Source: Comamonadaceae bacterium
GTDB taxonomy: Bacteria > Pseudomonadota > Gammaproteobacteria > Burkholderiales > Burkholderiaceae_C
Assembly: GCA_027483665.1 (NCBI GenBank)
Contig: JAIXUC010000029.1
Coordinates: forward strand, 1 to 64,000
Length of the DNA stretch: 64,000 nt
Reading direction: 5' to 3'
Shown: piece after piece, positions 29,318 through 38,711 of the stretch
How the letters are laid out: each line of letters opens with the position of its first letter
Numbering within the stretch: position 1 is the stretch's first letter
Notes under the pieces: model-generated
Database searches by the model: none
What the model saw: the letters and a program-made list of their open reading frames with translations, nothing else
Told to the model about the DNA's origin: nothing
Translations under genes and position numbers: made by a program

Positions 29318-30247
29318 TCACTCGATGTTCTGCACCTGCTCGCGCATTTGCTCGATCAGCACTTTCATGTCCACGGCGATGCGCGTGAGCGACAGGGCGG
29401 CGGCTTTGGAGCCCAGGGTATTGGCCTCGCGGTGCAGTTCTTGAATGAGGAAATCCAGGCGTTTGCCGATCTCGCCACCGCGTTGGCACAGGCGCTCAAT
29501 TTCTTCCAGGTGCGACTGCAGCCGTGTGAGCTCTTCGGCTACGTCGATACGGATGGCGAAAGCCGTGGCTTCAGTGAGTGCGCGCTCTTGTGCTGCTTCG
29601 GGCAAGGTGCTGCCCTCGGCCAGTGACAAGGCCTCGCGCCAGCGCTCCAAAAAGCGCTGCTTTTGCTGGGCCACCAGCTCGGGCACCAAGGGCAGGGCTT
29701 GCTTTGCCAAGGCCCGCAATTGGGAACATCGGTCCAGCAGCATGGCGGCCAAGCGCTCGCCCTCGCGGGCCCTTGCGCTGGCCAGTGCGGTGGCCGCCTC
29801 GGTCGTGCAGTCGAGCAGCGCTTGTGCCAGCGTGGGGGCGTCCGCTGTCGGTGCAGCGTCGCTGCCGCTCAGGCGCAGTACCTCGGCGATAGACAGGCCT
29901 GCGGCTTGCGGCAGGCTGCCCTGCACCATGCCTTGCAATTGGGCCAGCCTTGCCAACAGTGCGGGCGTGGGTGCCGCTGGCAGGGCAGGGCCGCGTCCGT
30001 CGAGGCTGAGTCGAAGCTCCACCTTGCCGCGCCGAATGCGTTGGGTCAATGCGTCGCGCAGCGTGCTTTCGTGTTGGCGCAGTTCATCGGGTAGTTTCAG
30101 GCTCAAGTCCAGAAACCGGCTGTTGACCGAGCGCAACTCGAGGGTGATTTGCAGGGGCGTAGAAGCCGTGCCATCGGGCGTTTCTGATGGGGCGCCGGAG
30201 AGCGGGCGCTGCACGCTCGCGTAACCGGTCATGCTGTAGACTGCCAT
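29318..30247 (-). CDS. yicC: YicC/YloC family endoribonuclease
   Basis: The 309 residues start [11 protein letters not shown], the hallmark of the family, and end with the conserved [11 protein letters not shown] and [16 protein letters not shown] segments. YicC proteins form toroidal RNA-clamping nucleases linked to small-RNA turnover in E. coli. The gene is directly upstream of gmk, the common order, and diverges from the Ser/Thr kinase gene across 111 bp. Confidence 0.94.
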   Translation of the reverse strand: MAVYSMTGYASVQRPLSGAPSETPDGTASTPLQITLELRSVNSRFLDLSLKLPDELRQHESTLRDALTQRIRRGKVELRLSLDGRGPALPAAPTPALLARLAQLQGMVQGSLPQAAGLSIAEVLRLSGSDAAPTADAPTLAQALLDCTTEAATALASARAREGERLAAMLLDRCSQLRALAKQALPLVPELVAQQKQRFLERWREALSLAEGSTLPEAAQERALTEATAFAIRIDVAEELTRLQSHLEEIERLCQRGGEIGKRLDFLIQELHREANTLGSKAAALSLTRIAVDMKVLIEQMREQVQNIE

Positions 30248-30358
30248 TCAGACTTTCGTGGGGTGGACAAAGCAAGCGGCGCCGCTTGTTACCCTTGAGA
30301 ATAGCGGGTCTACAACCCCTTCCCCAGCTCCTCTGGCCAGCCCGTTTCACCCGCCCAC

Positions 30359-31372
30359 ATGACGACGCAGAAGGCCAAACCCGCACCCCTCCCCCCAGAC
30401 ACCGTGATCGGCGACTACCGCGTGGTTCGCAAGGTGTCTGCCGGGGGATTCGGCGTGGTCTATCTGGCCACCGACAAAGAGGGCCAGCAGGTGGCGGTGA
30501 AGGAGTACTTGCCTTCCTCTCTGGCCACGCGCAACCCCGGCGAGCTCAACCCGCAGGTTCCGCCAGAAAAACTCTCGCTCTACCGCTTGGGCCTGAAGAG
30601 CTTTTTTGAAGAAGGCCGGGCGCTGGCGCAAATCTCCCACCCTTCGGTGGTGAGCGTGATGAACTTCTTTCGCGAGAACGAAACCGTCTACATGGTGATG
30701 AACTACCTGGAGGGCGGCACCCTGCAAGACTTCATCATCACGGCCCGCGACCTCAAGCGCCAAAAGGTGTTTCGCGAGTCGACCATCCGCTCGCTGTTCG
30801 ACGAAATATTGCGCGGCTTGCGCATCGTTCACCAGCACAAGATGCTGCACTTGGACATCAAGCCAGCCAACATCTTCATTACCGACGACAACAAGGCCGT
30901 GATGATCGACTTTGGCGCAGCGCGCGAGGTGCTGAGCAAAGAAGGCAACTTCATCCGGCCCATGTACACCCCCGGTTTTGCAGCGCCCGAAATGTACCGC
31001 CGCGATGCCGCCATGGGCCCGTGGACCGACATCTACGCTATGGGGGCCTGCATCTATGCCTCCATGCAGGGCTACCCACCCAACGACGCGCCGCAGCGCC
31101 TGGAAAAAGACCGCCTGTCGCTGGCGCTTTCCCGCTTGCGCGGCGTGTACTCCGACAACCTCATCGAGGTGGTGGAGTGGTGTATGTCGCTGGACGCCTT
31201 GTCGCGCCCGCAGTCGGTGTTTGCCTTGCAAAAGGAACTCAGCCGCGAGAGCGAGCGCCGCTACACCAAGTTGTCGGTGGGCGAGAAAGTGCGCATGCAG
31301 TTCGACAACATCGTGGGCGACAAGAAAGAGCGCAACACCAACATCGGTGGTGCTGAGGTCAAGCCCAAATGA
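30359..31372 (+). CDS. Eukaryotic-like Ser/Thr protein kinase
   Basis: This 337-residue cytosolic kinase is complete. It has a glycine loop (SAGGFGVVY), ATP-binding Lys48 (VAVKEYLP), catalytic HLDIKPAN with Asp166, DFG Asp184 (DFGAAR) and a PGFAAPE activation-loop end. No transmembrane helix or extracellular sensor is present, and only about 40 residues follow the kinase fold. The gene overlaps the phosphatase gene by 4 bp, so the pair forms a reversible phosphorylation switch; the targets are unknown. Confidence 0.93.
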   Translation: MTTQKAKPAPLPPDTVIGDYRVVRKVSAGGFGVVYLATDKEGQQVAVKEYLPSSLATRNPGELNPQVPPEKLSLYRLGLKSFFEEGRALAQISHPSVVSVMNFFRENETVYMVMNYLEGGTLQDFIITARDLKRQKVFRESTIRSLFDEILRGLRIVHQHKMLHLDIKPANIFITDDNKAVMIDFGAAREVLSKEGNFIRPMYTPGFAAPEMYRRDAAMGPWTDIYAMGACIYASMQGYPPNDAPQRLEKDRLSLALSRLRGVYSDNLIEVVEWCMSLDALSRPQSVFALQKELSRESERRYTKLSVGEKVRMQFDNIVGDKKERNTNIGGAEVKPK

Positions 31373-32271
31373 AGTTCTCGGTCTTTCAGGTCAGCCGACG
31401 CGGCGGCCGCGAAAAGAACGAAGACCGCATGGGCTACAGCTACACCCGAGAGTCCGGTCTGTTCGTGCTGGCCGACGGTATGGGCGGACACCCCGAGGGT
31501 GAGGTGGCCTCGCAACTGGCGCTGCAAACCTTGTCGGCCCAGTTCCAGAAAGCCGCAGCCCCCACGGTGAAAGACGTGAACGCTTTCCTCACCAGCGTGT
31601 TGCTGGCGGCGCACCACCGCATCATTCGCTACGCTGGTGAAAAAGGCATGCTCGACACGCCCCGCACCACGCTCGTGGCGGTGTTGCTCCAAGACGGCAC
31701 CGCCAGCTGGATCCACTGCGGTGATTCACGGCTGTACCTGGTGCGCGATGGCGAGTTGCTGACCCGCACGCGCGATCACTCCTACATGGAGCAACATGCA
31801 TCGGGCGGACTTCGCACGGAGAACATCAACCGCAACGTGCTGTTCACCTGCCTGGGCTCGCCCACCAAACCGGTGTTCGACGTGGTCGGCCCGGTCATGC
31901 TGCAGCAGGGCGACAAAGTTTTGTTGTGCTCCGATGGTCTGTGGGGCAGCGTGAGCGACGGCGACATCGTGCGTGAACTCAGCCGCCAGCCCGTGGGCGC
32001 TGCTGTGCCCGAACTGGCCGAGATGGCCCTGAAAAAAGCGGGCTCCAAAAGCGACAACGTCACCGTCATTGCGTTGGAGTGGGAAACGCCAGACGCACAA
32101 GAAAGCACGCGCGGCATCTCCACCGACAGCATCAGCGACGGCGTGTTTGCTTCCACCATTCAGGCCAGTGCGCTCGACGCCATGATGGAAGACCTGGACG
32201 ACGCCGCCATCGAGCGCTCGATCGCTGAGATCAACGAAGCGATTCGGCGCTCTGCCGCCAGAAAGCTCTAG
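31369..32271 (+). CDS. PP2C-family protein Ser/Thr phosphatase
   Basis: The 300 residues show the metal-binding PP2C motifs [24 protein letters not shown] and [11 protein letters not shown]. About 50 acidic residues follow the fold. It overlaps the kinase stop in ATGA and most likely counteracts that kinase. It lies 41 bp upstream of rph. Confidence 0.94.
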   Translation: MKFSVFQVSRRGGREKNEDRMGYSYTRESGLFVLADGMGGHPEGEVASQLALQTLSAQFQKAAAPTVKDVNAFLTSVLLAAHHRIIRYAGEKGMLDTPRTTLVAVLLQDGTASWIHCGDSRLYLVRDGELLTRTRDHSYMEQHASGGLRTENINRNVLFTCLGSPTKPVFDVVGPVMLQQGDKVLLCSDGLWGSVSDGDIVRELSRQPVGAAVPELAEMALKKAGSKSDNVTVIALEWETPDAQESTRGISTDSISDGVFASTIQASALDAMMEDLDDAAIERSIAEINEAIRRSAARKL

Positions 32272-32312
32272 AGCCTGTATCTGCAGGTTTTTGTCATCAG
32301 TCCCCATCAACC

Positions 32313-33077
32313 ATGACCTCTTACGTTCGCAGCGGCCAACGTGCCGCTAACCAACTGCGCCCGGTGGCGTTGACGCGCCGCTTCACCATGCACGCCGAAG
32401 GCTCGGTGCTGGTGGCCTTTGGCAACACGCAAGTGCTGTGCACGGCTTCAGTGGAAGAGCGCGTGCCCGGCCACAAAAAGGGCAGCGGTGAAGGCTGGGT
32501 GACAGCGGAGTACGGCATGCTGCCGCGCAGTACGCACACCCGCAGCGACCGCGAAGCCGCGCGTGGCAAGCAAAGCGGGCGCACCCAAGAAATTCAGCGG
32601 CTCATCGGGCGCAGCTTGCGCAGCATCGTCGACCTGAATGCCCTGGGCGAGCGCACCATTCAGATCGACTGCGACGTGCTGCAAGCCGATGGCGGCACGC
32701 GCACCGCGAGCATCACGGGCGCCTACGTGGCCCTGCAAGACGCGGTGAGCGGCCTGATGGAGCGTGGCCTGCTGCAAGCTTCACCGCTGCGCGATGCGCT
32801 GGCGGCCGTGTCCGTGGGCATCGTGCAAGGCGTGCCTTTGCTCGACCTGGAATACACCGAAGACTCGGCATGCGACACCGACATGAACGTGGTCATGACC
32901 GGCTCTGGCCACTTTGTCGAAGTGCAGGGCACGGCAGAAGGTGCTGCCTTCTCACGTGCTGAGATGGACGCGCTGCTGGCCTTGGCAGAACGCGGCATCG
33001 CTGAGCTGGTGGCCTTGCAACGCGCGGTGCTGGCCCAGCCACTGCCAGCGGCTGCGCTGGCCACGCCTGCCGCCTGA
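32313..33077 (+). CDS. rph: Ribonuclease PH
   Basis: Rph trims tRNA 3' ends by phosphorolysis. The 254 residues carry the full signature: [50 protein letters not shown] and [17 protein letters not shown]. The coding frame is intact, unlike in E. coli K-12. It is followed 12 bp later by rdgB. Confidence 0.97.
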   Translation: MTSYVRSGQRAANQLRPVALTRRFTMHAEGSVLVAFGNTQVLCTASVEERVPGHKKGSGEGWVTAEYGMLPRSTHTRSDREAARGKQSGRTQEIQRLIGRSLRSIVDLNALGERTIQIDCDVLQADGGTRTASITGAYVALQDAVSGLMERGLLQASPLRDALAAVSVGIVQGVPLLDLEYTEDSACDTDMNVVMTGSGHFVEVQGTAEGAAFSRAEMDALLALAERGIAELVALQRAVLAQPLPAAALATPAA

Positions 33078-33089
33078 ACCTTGAGCATC

Positions 33090-33701
33090 ATGAAACTGGT
33101 GCTGGCCTCCAACAACACCGGCAAGCTCGCCGAGTTGCAGCAGCTCTTGGCCCCGCTGGGCCTAGTGCTGGTGCGCCAAGGCGACCTGTCCATCGCCGAG
33201 GCCGACGAGCCCTTCTTCACCTTCTTGGAAAACGCGCTGGCCAAAGCCCGCCACGCAGCACAACACAGCGGCCTGCCCGCGCTGGCAGACGACGCCGGCC
33301 TGTGCGTGGACGCCTTTGAAGGCCAGCCGGGCGTGGACACCGCCTACTACGGCACCCGCTTTGGCTACCCCAAGGGAGACGCTGGCAACGTGCGTGCCTT
33401 GCTGGAACAAATGCAAAGCGTGCAGGCGCGTGGTGCCACGCTGGTGAGCACGCTGGTGGCCGTGCGCCACGCGCGCGACCCGCAGCCGCTGGTCGCCGTG
33501 GGCCGCGCGCGTGGGCTCATCACTGCCGAGCCGCGCGGCAGCCATGGCTTTGGCTTCGACCCGGTCATGTTCATTCCAGCGCTGGGCTGCACCTTCGCCG
33601 AGCTGAGCGACGAGGTGAAGAACATGCACAGCCACCGGGGCCAGGCGGCGCGGCAGATGGTGGAGCTGATGCGCGAACACTGGTTGACCGCTGCCACGTG
33701 A
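33090..33701 (+). CDS. rdgB: dITP/XTP pyrophosphatase (RdgB/HAM1)
   Basis: RdgB hydrolyses non-canonical purine triphosphates such as dITP and XTP. The 203 residues begin MKLVLASNNTGKLAEL, contain LADDAGLCVDAFEGQPGV and HGFGFDPVMFIPALG, and end in the usual helix with HRGQAARQM. ATG 33090 is preferred over TTG 33081. Its stop overlaps the hemW GTG start. Confidence 0.96.
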   Translation: MKLVLASNNTGKLAELQQLLAPLGLVLVRQGDLSIAEADEPFFTFLENALAKARHAAQHSGLPALADDAGLCVDAFEGQPGVDTAYYGTRFGYPKGDAGNVRALLEQMQSVQARGATLVSTLVAVRHARDPQPLVAVGRARGLITAEPRGSHGFGFDPVMFIPALGCTFAELSDEVKNMHSHRGQAARQMVELMREHWLTAAT

Positions 33702-35095
33702 CCGAGCCCCAAGCACCCCCGCGCGCCATAGCAGCAGGCAGCACAGCTGTCGGGGCTGCGACTGCTGCAACTGTTGCAACTGCTGCAACCGCTGCAACCG
33801 CTGCAACCGCTGCAACCGCTGCAACCGCTGCGGCCCAGAGCCCGCTGGACGTGGCCCAGCGCCACTTGCGCCCCGGCACGCTGACCCTCACCGAGTTGCC
33901 GCCGCTGGCGCTCTACATCCACCTGCCCTGGTGCATCCGCAAGTGCCCGTACTGCGACTTCAATTCGCACGAATGGCGCGGGGATGGCCAGCTGCCGACT
34001 TCGCTGCCCGGCAAGCCCGTGGTTCCGGTCGTGCCCGTGACATCCCAGCCGCCAGAGCAGGCTTATCTGCAAGCCCTGTTGGCCGACCTGGACGCAGCCC
34101 TGCCCCTGGTCTGGGGCCGCCCGGTGGTGAGCGTGTTCATCGGCGGCGGCACGCCCAGCTTGTTCGCACCGCAGACCATCGACGCCTTGCTGGCTGGCGT
34201 GCGCGCCCGCTTGAAGCTGCTGCCCGGCGCAGAAGTGACGCTGGAGGCCAACCCCGGCACCTTCGAGCGCGAGCGCTTTGCGGCCTTTCGCAGCGCTGGC
34301 GTCACGCGCTTGTCCGTGGGCGTGCAAAGCTTTTCTGATGCCCACCTGCAAGCCCTGGGCCGCGTGCACCAAGCCGACCAAGCCAAAGCCGCTGTCGAAG
34401 AAGCGGCGCGCGCCTTCGACACCTTCAACATCGACCTGATGTACGCGCTGCCCGGCCAAAGCTTGGAGCAATTGCACGCAGACCTCGACACCGCACTGGC
34501 GCTGAACCCGCCGCACCTCTCGGTCTACCACCTCACCATCGAGCCCAACACCTTCTTCGCCAAGCACCCGCCTGCTTTGCCCGACGATGACACGGCCTAC
34601 GCCATGCTGGACGCCATCACCGAGCGCACCGCAGCGCGCGGTCTGCAGCGCTACGAGGTGTCGGCCTATGCCAAGATGGGCCACGCCTGCCAGCACAACC
34701 AGAACTACTGGCAGTTCGGCGATTACCTGGGCATTGGCGCTGGCGCCCACAGCAAGCTCAGCTTTGCGCACCGCGTGGTGCGCCAAGTGCGCGTGCGCGA
34801 CCCCCGCGCCTACATGGCCCGCGCGCACCAACCCGAAGGCGTGGTGGTGCAAGACGAAGAAGTGGCCCGCGCCGACCTGCCCTTTGAATACATGCTGAAC
34901 GCCCTGCGCCTGCGCGAAGGTTTTGCCTTGGCCGATTTCAGCGCCCGCACCGGCCTGCCGCCCTCGGCCATCGAAGCGGGCTTGTCACGCGCTGAAAGCC
35001 AAGGCCTCATCACGCGAGACCTGCACCGCGTGCAGCCGACCGAGCGTGGTTTTGATTTTTTGAGCGACCTGCAGGGGATGTTTTTGCCAGGCTAG
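33698..35095 (+). CDS. hemW: Radical SAM heme chaperone HemW
   Basis: HemW is related to oxygen-independent coproporphyrinogen oxidase but acts as a heme chaperone. The 465 residues carry the SAM cluster motif C79-x3-C83-x2-C86 (CIRKCPYCDF), GGGTPSLF and SYHLTIEPNT-like YHLTIEPNT. The start is GTG 33698, overlapping rdgB. The N-terminus is about 60 residues longer than usual, mostly an Ala-Ala-Thr repeat from a 9-bp tandem array. If translation began later, the repeat would be a leader, but no ATG lies before the radical SAM core. Confidence 0.92.
   Translation: MTEPQAPPRAIAAGSTAVGAATAATVATAATAATAATAATAATAAAQSPLDVAQRHLRPGTLTLTELPPLALYIHLPWCIRKCPYCDFNSHEWRGDGQLPTSLPGKPVVPVVPVTSQPPEQAYLQALLADLDAALPLVWGRPVVSVFIGGGTPSLFAPQTIDALLAGVRARLKLLPGAEVTLEANPGTFERERFAAFRSAGVTRLSVGVQSFSDAHLQALGRVHQADQAKAAVEEAARAFDTFNIDLMYALPGQSLEQLHADLDTALALNPPHLSVYHLTIEPNTFFAKHPPALPDDDTAYAMLDAITERTAARGLQRYEVSAYAKMGHACQHNQNYWQFGDYLGIGAGAHSKLSFAHRVVRQVRVRDPRAYMARAHQPEGVVVQDEEVARADLPFEYMLNALRLREGFALADFSARTGLPPSAIEAGLSRAESQGLITRDLHRVQPTERGFDFLSDLQGMFLPG
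33755..33835 (+). repeat. 9-bp tandem repeat inside hemW (gctgcaacc)n
   Basis: Nine consecutive 9-bp units run in frame. Five perfect gctgcaacc copies occupy 33782-33826; three variant units precede them and one follows. They encode Ala-Ala-Thr repeats (residues 20-46). Length changes would keep the reading frame. Confidence 0.95.
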
Positions 35096-35171
35096 GGTTG
35101 CCGGGCCACAGGTCAGCGGCGCACGCACACCGACATTGACAGCGTCGACTACTGAGCAACCCGGCTCACCC

Positions 35172-35203
35172 AAAAGCCCTGTTCTCAACGGCAGGGCTTT
35201 TTT
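35172..35203. terminator. Terminator between hemW and the serine hydrolase gene
   Basis: AAAGCCCTG (35173-35181) pairs with CAGGGCTTT (35192-35200) around a 10-nt loop, with TTTTTT on the plus side and TTTT on the minus side. It can end hemW transcription (stop 77 bp upstream) and, facing the other way, that of the gene ending at 35225. Confidence 0.82.
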
Positions 35204-35224
35204 ATGCGTGGCGTGGGCAGCCCA

Positions 35225-36394
35225 TCACCAGAGAGGTGCAATCTCTCCGGCGGGTAGCTTCGTCTTGCCCGCTGCCAGCCCCAGCAGACGGTCCGTATCG
35301 CCCGTGGCCTGGTCGCGGTCTGGTCCCGCGACTCGGGAGTTGAAGATCACCACGATGTTCCAGCCCGAGGCGTACGACAACCCCAGGCTGCTGGTGCCCG
35401 GCAGACTACCGCTGTGCCACAGGTTCACGCGACCGTTGTCCAGCGTCCGCGCCCTCACACCCAGACCGTAATACACCGGATTGCTGGCAGACGCTGCGGC
35501 CGCTGGACGGCCATGCAGCTGAGCAAAACTCGCCGCGCTCAGCAGGCTCCTGCCACCATGATTGCGCAGCGCTGACAGGAAGCGGACGTAGTCGGCCGCC
35601 GTGCTCGTCCATGCGCCAGCGCCGCCCAGCGATTCGAAATCGAGATTCGAATAGGCGGCGCCGTTATCGCTCACGTACTCAGGCTCATCGTCCTTGCCGC
35701 GCAAGGTCGCGAACTCCCAAGACTTGATGCCTGCAGGGGCTGCGACGTTTGTCTTCACATATTCCACATACTTCTGCCCGGTCGCCTTCTCGATCACCTG
35801 CTGCGCGAGGCAGAAGTTGATGTTCGAGTAGGAATACAGCTGGCCAGGCTCGGCATCGAGCTTGGCGCTGGCCAGCCATCTGGCCGAGCTGCCAGGGCAG
35901 GCCGGTGTGCGCTCGAACATGGGATCCCTCGCACGATCAACCGTCCAGCCTGCATGGTTCTGCAAGAGCTGGCGCACGGTGATCTGCAGCACACGCGGAT
36001 CTGCGTACTCCGAAGGGTTGGCCGGAAAACCCAGCAGCTTCGCAAAGGGCTGATCCAGATCCAGCTTGCCCTGATCAACCGCCTTCAATGCCGCCACCGC
36101 CGTGATCAGCTTGGACATGCTCGCAATCCGCATGCGCTGATCGACCTGCATGGGGCTCTTGTTGAACAGGCCGGGCTTTGCAAAACCGTAGGCTTTGTTG
36201 AGCACCAGCCGCCCCTGGAACGCCACGGCCAGCGTGCCACCCGGGTAGCTGTTGTTCTGCATCAGGGTCTGCATGGCTTCGTCGAGCGCTTCCATACCCG
36301 GCAGGCTCTGGCCGGACACCGTTGCAGGCGTTTGTGCGCTGGCTTGAAAAGCACCAATAGCGACGAGGCAGAGCACAACAGGAATACGAAACAT
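35225..36394 (-). CDS. Beta-lactamase-fold serine hydrolase (class C/DD-peptidase-like), exported
   Basis: This 389-residue protein starts at MFRIPVVLCLV (ATG 36392-36394) with ribosome site aaggaa upstream; an earlier in-frame ATG at 36436 gives 14 more residues. The signal peptide ends AFQASA. The active-site motifs are S92-M-S-K95, Y-S-N (YSYSNIN) and HSG near residue 345. It belongs to the beta-lactamase/transpeptidase-like (Pfam Beta-lactamase) hydrolases, which include esterases and D-aminopeptidases, so true beta-lactamase activity is not implied. It stands alone between a terminator and tRNA-Ser and has a lower GC third position than its neighbours to my eye. Confidence 0.88.
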   Translation of the reverse strand: MFRIPVVLCLVAIGAFQASAQTPATVSGQSLPGMEALDEAMQTLMQNNSYPGGTLAVAFQGRLVLNKAYGFAKPGLFNKSPMQVDQRMRIASMSKLITAVAALKAVDQGKLDLDQPFAKLLGFPANPSEYADPRVLQITVRQLLQNHAGWTVDRARDPMFERTPACPGSSARWLASAKLDAEPGQLYSYSNINFCLAQQVIEKATGQKYVEYVKTNVAAPAGIKSWEFATLRGKDDEPEYVSDNGAAYSNLDFESLGGAGAWTSTAADYVRFLSALRNHGGRSLLSAASFAQLHGRPAAAASASNPVYYGLGVRARTLDNGRVNLWHSGSLPGTSSLGLSYASGWNIVVIFNSRVAGPDRDQATGDTDRLLGLAAGKTKLPAGEIAPLW

Positions 36395-36488
36395 CAGGCG
36401 CACTTCCTTGGGCGTTGCAGAAAAGGTGGAGTCCATGTGGGGGTAGGAAAAGCAAACTGGCCTGACAGCCGCATGAATGCAAGCGTCT

Positions 36489-36576
36489 TGGCGGAGACTG
36501 TGAGATTCGAACTCACGGACGCTTGCGCGTCGGCAGTTTTCAAGACTGCTGGTTTAAACCACTCACCCAAGTCTCC
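36489..36576 (-). tRNA. tRNA-Ser (anticodon TGA)
   Basis: This 88-nt class II tRNA has acceptor GGAGACT/AGTCTCC, anticodon stem GCAGT/ACTGC around loop CTTGAAA (anticodon TGA), a long variable arm (GACGCGCAAGCGTC hairpin) and GGTTCGAATC-like T arm (AGTTCGAATCT), with encoded CCA. Confidence 0.95.
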
Positions 36577-36626
36577 GAGGCTGTGGATTGTAGGCAGGCC
36601 AATCACTGCCACTGCCGCCGCCGCCG

Positions 36627-38567
36627 CTACAGCGCCGGGTACTGCGCCACCAGTTGCGGTGGCATGGGCGTGTCGATCAGCAGGCACAGGGCGCGCAGGG
36701 CGTCGCTGAAGGCGATGGGCCAGGGGCCTTCGGCATCAACCCAGGCTTTGAGCAACATGGGGCGCTGCATCCACGAGAGTTGGCGCAGGTCGCGGGCGGC
36801 TTGGGCGAGTTCTCGGGTATCGGCCAGGTCGAGGTGCAGGGACTGCTGGGCCATGTGTTGGGCGGCGGGTGGCAGGTTCAAGCCTTGCAGCACGGTTTGC
36901 CTCCAGGCATGGCGCTGCGCTTTGGCATCGTCGCCGCTGCCCCAGCGCATGCGGGCCAGCACGCGGGTGATGGTGAGCACCTGCGGCAGCCGATCCGGCA
37001 AGCTGCGGTGTTCAGGCTCGTGCGCCAGCGGTGTGGCGTGCTGGCGCAGCAGGGCGTCCAACACCAGGCAGCGCCAGACTTCGGGCAGCGTCAGTCGGCC
37101 ATCGGCGCGGGCGATGTCCAGGGCTTTGCGGCGCAGGCGGGCGCGTTCTTCTTCTGGCAGGGCCTCGCAGCGGTTGAGCAGTCGCTCGAAGGCTGGCTGG
37201 CGCAAGGCCTCTGGCAGGGCCCAGCTTCGGGCCAGCAGTGGATGCGCAGCGGCCTGTGCGGGCTGAGTTGATGGCTCACCTGCAGGCTGCGCCGCGCTGC
37301 CACCCATCTGCAGGGCGGCGCGCCAAGCCTTTGCTTCAGCCGCTGAATCGGGGCTGACCATCAGCGCGAGTAAGCTGGCCTGCAGGTCGCTGGCCCAGTC
37401 CTGGTCCAGCAGGCTTTGCAGCCAGGTCGGCACCTGGGGTGAGTGGGGCGCATCTGGGCCAGCCGATGCCAAGGGCTGCCCAATGTCCGGCTGAGTAGCT
37501 GACACCAGGCTGGTGGTGCCTGCCAATGCCTGTGCATCTTCGGTGAACGACAGCGGCGGCAGTTCGCGCGGCAAGTCTTCTGCGCTTTCCAGCACCGGGG
37601 CTTCCAGCTCGGGCATGGCTTTGCCGTAGATGCGGCGCAAGCGCTCGGTCAGCGGCGGGTGCGTGGCCAAGGCGGTGTGGTCAAACAGCCGCGCGTGCAG
37701 CAGCATGTGCGAGACGGTTTCTGCCTGCACGTGGCGCATGGCGGCTTGGGCGTCGCGCTGCTGGCCTGCAATCTTGCGCAGCGCGCCGCCCAAGCCATCG
37801 GCCAGTCGGGTGTACTGTACGGCTGAAGCGTCGGCCAAAAACTCGCGCTGGCGCGACACCGCTGCGCGCAGCAAGCGCCCGGCCATCCAGCCGATGCTTC
37901 CCGCCACCATCAGGCCGAAGCCGGGCAGGGCGGCCGGCGTGCGCTCGCCGCGTTCGTTGGTGGCGTTCACCAAAGAGCGGCCAAACAAGAACACCAGCTG
38001 CAGGCCGTAGACGTAGCCGATGAGGCGCATGTTCAAGCGGGTATCGCCGTTAAGGATGTGGCCGAACTCATGCGCCACCACACCTTGCAGTTCGTCACGC
38101 GTCAGGCGCTCCAGCGCACCGCGCGTCACGGCGACCACGCTGTCTTGCTGCTCCCAGCCAGCGGCAAAGGCGTTGATGGCTTCTTCGCCGTCCAGCACGA
38201 ATAGGCGTGGCGGCTTCAGCCCCGAGGCAATGGCCATCTCCTCGACCACGTTTCGCAAGCGCCGCTCACGGCTGTCACGCGGTGCCAGCACCTCGCGCCC
38301 GCCCACTTGCTCGGCCACACGCGCGCCGCCTTGGCGCAGTTGCAGCGTCTCCAACCAACAGCCGCCCAAGATGAAGCCCAGCGTCACGAGCGTGTTGGTG
38401 AGGAAAAAACCAGTCGGTAGGCCGAACACGCCGCCCAGGCTCAGCTGCCAGATGAGCCACAGGGCGGCATTGACCGCCAGCACGGTCAGCACCACCGTGA
38501 CAACAAACCAAAACAGCAAGCGCCGCGTGGCGCTGCGGGCCTCGTCCTGGTGGTGGCGAAAGCGCAT
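36627..38567 (-). CDS. M48-family membrane zinc metalloprotease with long C-terminal region
   Basis: This 646-residue protein has two transmembrane helices near the N-terminus (about 17-40 and 53-72). The zinc motif is H166-E-F-G-H170 and the probable third ligand is E242 (REFLADASA). Two weaker hydrophobic segments lie around 180-200 and 215-235, giving an HtpX/M48B-like core of about 320 residues. The remaining 300 residues are soluble, helical, and match no family I recognise. It lies 144 bp downstream of a lemA gene; LemA and M48 proteins often occur together. The substrate is unknown, probably misfolded membrane proteins. Confidence 0.9.
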   Translation of the reverse strand: MRFRHHQDEARSATRRLLFWFVVTVVLTVLAVNAALWLIWQLSLGGVFGLPTGFFLTNTLVTLGFILGGCWLETLQLRQGGARVAEQVGGREVLAPRDSRERRLRNVVEEMAIASGLKPPRLFVLDGEEAINAFAAGWEQQDSVVAVTRGALERLTRDELQGVVAHEFGHILNGDTRLNMRLIGYVYGLQLVFLFGRSLVNATNERGERTPAALPGFGLMVAGSIGWMAGRLLRAAVSRQREFLADASAVQYTRLADGLGGALRKIAGQQRDAQAAMRHVQAETVSHMLLHARLFDHTALATHPPLTERLRRIYGKAMPELEAPVLESAEDLPRELPPLSFTEDAQALAGTTSLVSATQPDIGQPLASAGPDAPHSPQVPTWLQSLLDQDWASDLQASLLALMVSPDSAAEAKAWRAALQMGGSAAQPAGEPSTQPAQAAAHPLLARSWALPEALRQPAFERLLNRCEALPEEERARLRRKALDIARADGRLTLPEVWRCLVLDALLRQHATPLAHEPEHRSLPDRLPQVLTITRVLARMRWGSGDDAKAQRHAWRQTVLQGLNLPPAAQHMAQQSLHLDLADTRELAQAARDLRQLSWMQRPMLLKAWVDAEGPWPIAFSDALRALCLLIDTPMPPQLVAQYPAL

Positions 38568-38711
38568 GGCGAGGTTGGTCTTGGTGCTGTGGATGTCGCA
38601 GGTTGCTGTTGCGCAGCCGTGCTGTCACGCCCGCCGAGAAGCGGTCTGCGACGCCTTGGTCAAGCGACCGATATCAGCGACCGATAACTGCGACCGATGA
38701 CAGCGGCCGAC

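Noticed and set aside
36394-36488. Integration site (att) at tRNA-Ser for the serine hydrolase gene
   Set aside because: I could not find a repeated copy of the tRNA 3' end on the far side of the gene, and no integrase is present.
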